Source: Lentisphaeria bacterium (GTDB lineage: Bacteria; Verrucomicrobiota; Lentisphaeria; Victivallales; UBA1829). Taken from it: a stretch of DNA of 5,939 nt. The notes under the pieces are model-generated. The model saw only the letters and a list, made by a program, of their open reading frames with translations, was not told where the DNA came from and did no database searches. This document shows positions 5,908 to 5,939 of the stretch, piece after piece (the first letter of the stretch is position 1; the number at the start of each line of letters is the position of its first letter). The stretch spans positions 117,495 through 123,433 of the forward strand of contig DPDG01000062.1 in NCBI GenBank assembly GCA_003526375.1, in the 5' to 3' direction. A program made the position numbers and the translations under genes.

Positions 5908-5939
5908 CTTATTTTAACTAAAGTTTTCCTGAAACTGGT

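Noticed and set aside
5894..5939. Possible promoter upstream of the DUF4886 gene (TAAAAT as -10)
   Set aside because: No -35-like hexamer is present at 15-19 bp spacing and the window ends 46 nt upstream of the start, so a promoter cannot be supported.

Overview
This window is a tightly packed bacterial operon-like block in which every recognisable gene lies on the minus strand, so it reads from right to left. In transcription order it holds: a secreted SGNH-hydrolase-like protein of the DUF4886 type (5893..4973); the D-aminoacyl-tRNA deacylase dtd (4967..4509); 1-deoxy-D-xylulose 5-phosphate reductoisomerase dxr (4512..3361); a small GNAT acetyltransferase (3364..2891); the intramembrane site-2 protease rseP (2858..1161); the [4Fe-4S] enzyme ispG (1198..86); and probably the first 25 codons of another gene running off the left edge (75..1).

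The junctions are very tight. dtd/dxr and dxr/GNAT overlap by ATGA, rseP/ispG overlap by 38 nt, the DUF4886 gene and dtd are 5 nt apart, and the largest gap between genes is 32 nt (GNAT/rseP). No stretch above 300 bases is free of genes, and I see no rRNA, tRNA, CRISPR array, insertion sequence or convincing rho-independent terminator. Clear Shine-Dalgarno sequences precede five of the seven starts. dtd and the partial leftmost ORF lack one, which fits translational coupling.

Functionally, the core is the dxr - rseP - ispG association seen in many bacteria. Dxr makes methylerythritol 4-phosphate (first committed step of the MEP isoprenoid pathway), IspG makes HMBPP (the penultimate step), and RseP is a membrane protease of envelope-stress or signal-peptide clearance systems. 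Here this core is combined with a tRNA proofreading gene (dtd) and a GNAT enzyme inserted between dxr and rseP. The most distinctive protein feature is that RseP appears to carry three PDZ-like modules, two of which look like internal duplicates, plus a charged C-terminal tail whose last codons overlap ispG.

The organism is a bacterium with the MEP pathway and moderately GC-rich coding sequence. The DUF4886-type secreted protein and the style of the operon suggest the PVC/Lentisphaerota (Victivallis-like) or Bacteroidota-like gut lineages, but this is a weak inference from recollection of family distribution, not something the sequence proves. The window looks like chromosomal core genome. 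I found no strong evidence of a wholly new system; the findings below are mostly architecture-level oddities.
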